Below, one piece after another: positions 63,884-64,000 of a stretch of 64,000 nt of DNA. Source of the DNA: Stagnihabitans sp038231395. Lineage in GTDB: Bacteria; Pseudomonadota; Alphaproteobacteria; Rhodobacterales; Rhodobacteraceae. The notes beneath the pieces were generated by a model. It had not been told where the DNA came from, did no database searches, and saw nothing but the letters and a program-made list of their open reading frames with translations. Position numbers and translations under genes: made by a program. How positions within the stretch are numbered: the first letter of the stretch is position 1; every line of letters starts with the position of its first letter. The stretch covers positions 60,000 to 123,999 of the forward strand of contig JBBRLL010000005.1 of NCBI GenBank assembly GCA_038231395.1, in the 5' to 3' direction.

Positions 63884-64000
63884 CTACCGATTTCCCCTGA
63901 TTTCATCGAGCTTGTCCAGCGCGCGTCGTTCCCGGGCGAGGATGTCGTCGGCGGTTTTGGTCCAGGTGAAGGGCTTTGGCTTGGTGTTGTGATGCCCAAG
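63884..64000 (-). mobile_element. IS630-family transposase, C-terminal end (cut by window edge)
   Basis: The last 38 codons read LGHHNTKPKPFTWTKTADDI, then LARERRALDKLDEIRGNR and TAG. The KPFxWTKxADDIL motif is the typical C-terminal end of IS630-type DDE transposases. The remainder lies beyond the window, so completeness is unknown. Confidence 0.78.

Overview
The window is high-G+C DNA. Gene content, codon choice and gene order point to an alphaproteobacterium of the Rhodobacteraceae (Rhodobacter / Paracoccus / Roseobacter group). Lineage-typical features are the ppiD-trpE pair, the SPOR lipoprotein / dacC / tmk / holB / tatD / MBL-hydrolase run, an mtnP and apt pair, and an iolR-iolC-iolD-iolB block. 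No tRNA, rRNA or CRISPR array was seen. No phage module and no obviously new multi-gene system stands out. The distinctive features are gene decay, small repeats and a few well-defined accessory modules.

Layout. 1-3.5 kb (minus): rpiA, gor, hflK, hflC (the last cut by the window edge). 4-10.4 kb: an EF-hand protein, a GST, L-serine dehydratase, and mtnP and apt separated by an oppositely oriented BglII/BstYI-like type II restriction-modification pair; then a DoxX gene. 10.4-13.1 kb: a decayed IS21-family element inserted at the 3' end of doxX, followed by a DUF1992 gene. 13.5-29.8 kb: mostly housekeeping genes, namely an alpha/beta hydrolase, an aminotransferase, ppiD, trpE, a divergent polysaccharide deacetylase, a SPOR lipoprotein, a D,D-carboxypeptidase, tmk, holB, tatD, an MBL hydrolase and an AEC transporter. 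30-35.5 kb (minus): a polyamine-type ABC importer operon ending in a frameshifted agmatinase-family gene. 36-45 kb (minus): a peptide/amide-type operon of M20 hydrolase, FCD regulator, dppBCDF-like importer, an alpha/beta hydrolase broken by a TAG codon, a family-5 binding protein and an aldo/keto reductase. 45.8-49.5 kb: a 1,244-residue RTX-like secreted protein built of six internal repeats. 49.7-55.4 kb: myo-inositol catabolism genes with two GGAA-N6-TTCC operators. 55.7-57.6 kb: the wreck of a P450 cluster, with an intact ferredoxin, a small broken gene, and a GntR regulator fused by deletion to a P450 pseudogene. 57.8-61 kb: a small conserved protein and a polyamine-type ABC operon whose ATPase has lost its signature, catalytic Glu and H-loop His. 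61.2-63.2 kb: parE. 63.2-64 kb: an A+T-richer membrane-protein gene and the C-terminus of an IS630-type transposase at the edge.

How it fits together. Salvage (mtnP/apt), envelope (hflKC, ppiD, SPOR, dacC) and DNA-replication functions (tmk, holB, parE) look intact. The accessory uptake and catabolic operons show repeated recent damage: an 11-base deletion, a nonsense codon, a deletion fusion and motif loss. Tandem repeats (13, 15, 16 and 31 bp) and a dispersed 25-bp palindrome mark the intergenic spaces. This suggests ongoing streamlining of redundant transport and catabolism in this strain. Some frameshifts could be assembly errors and should be confirmed from reads.
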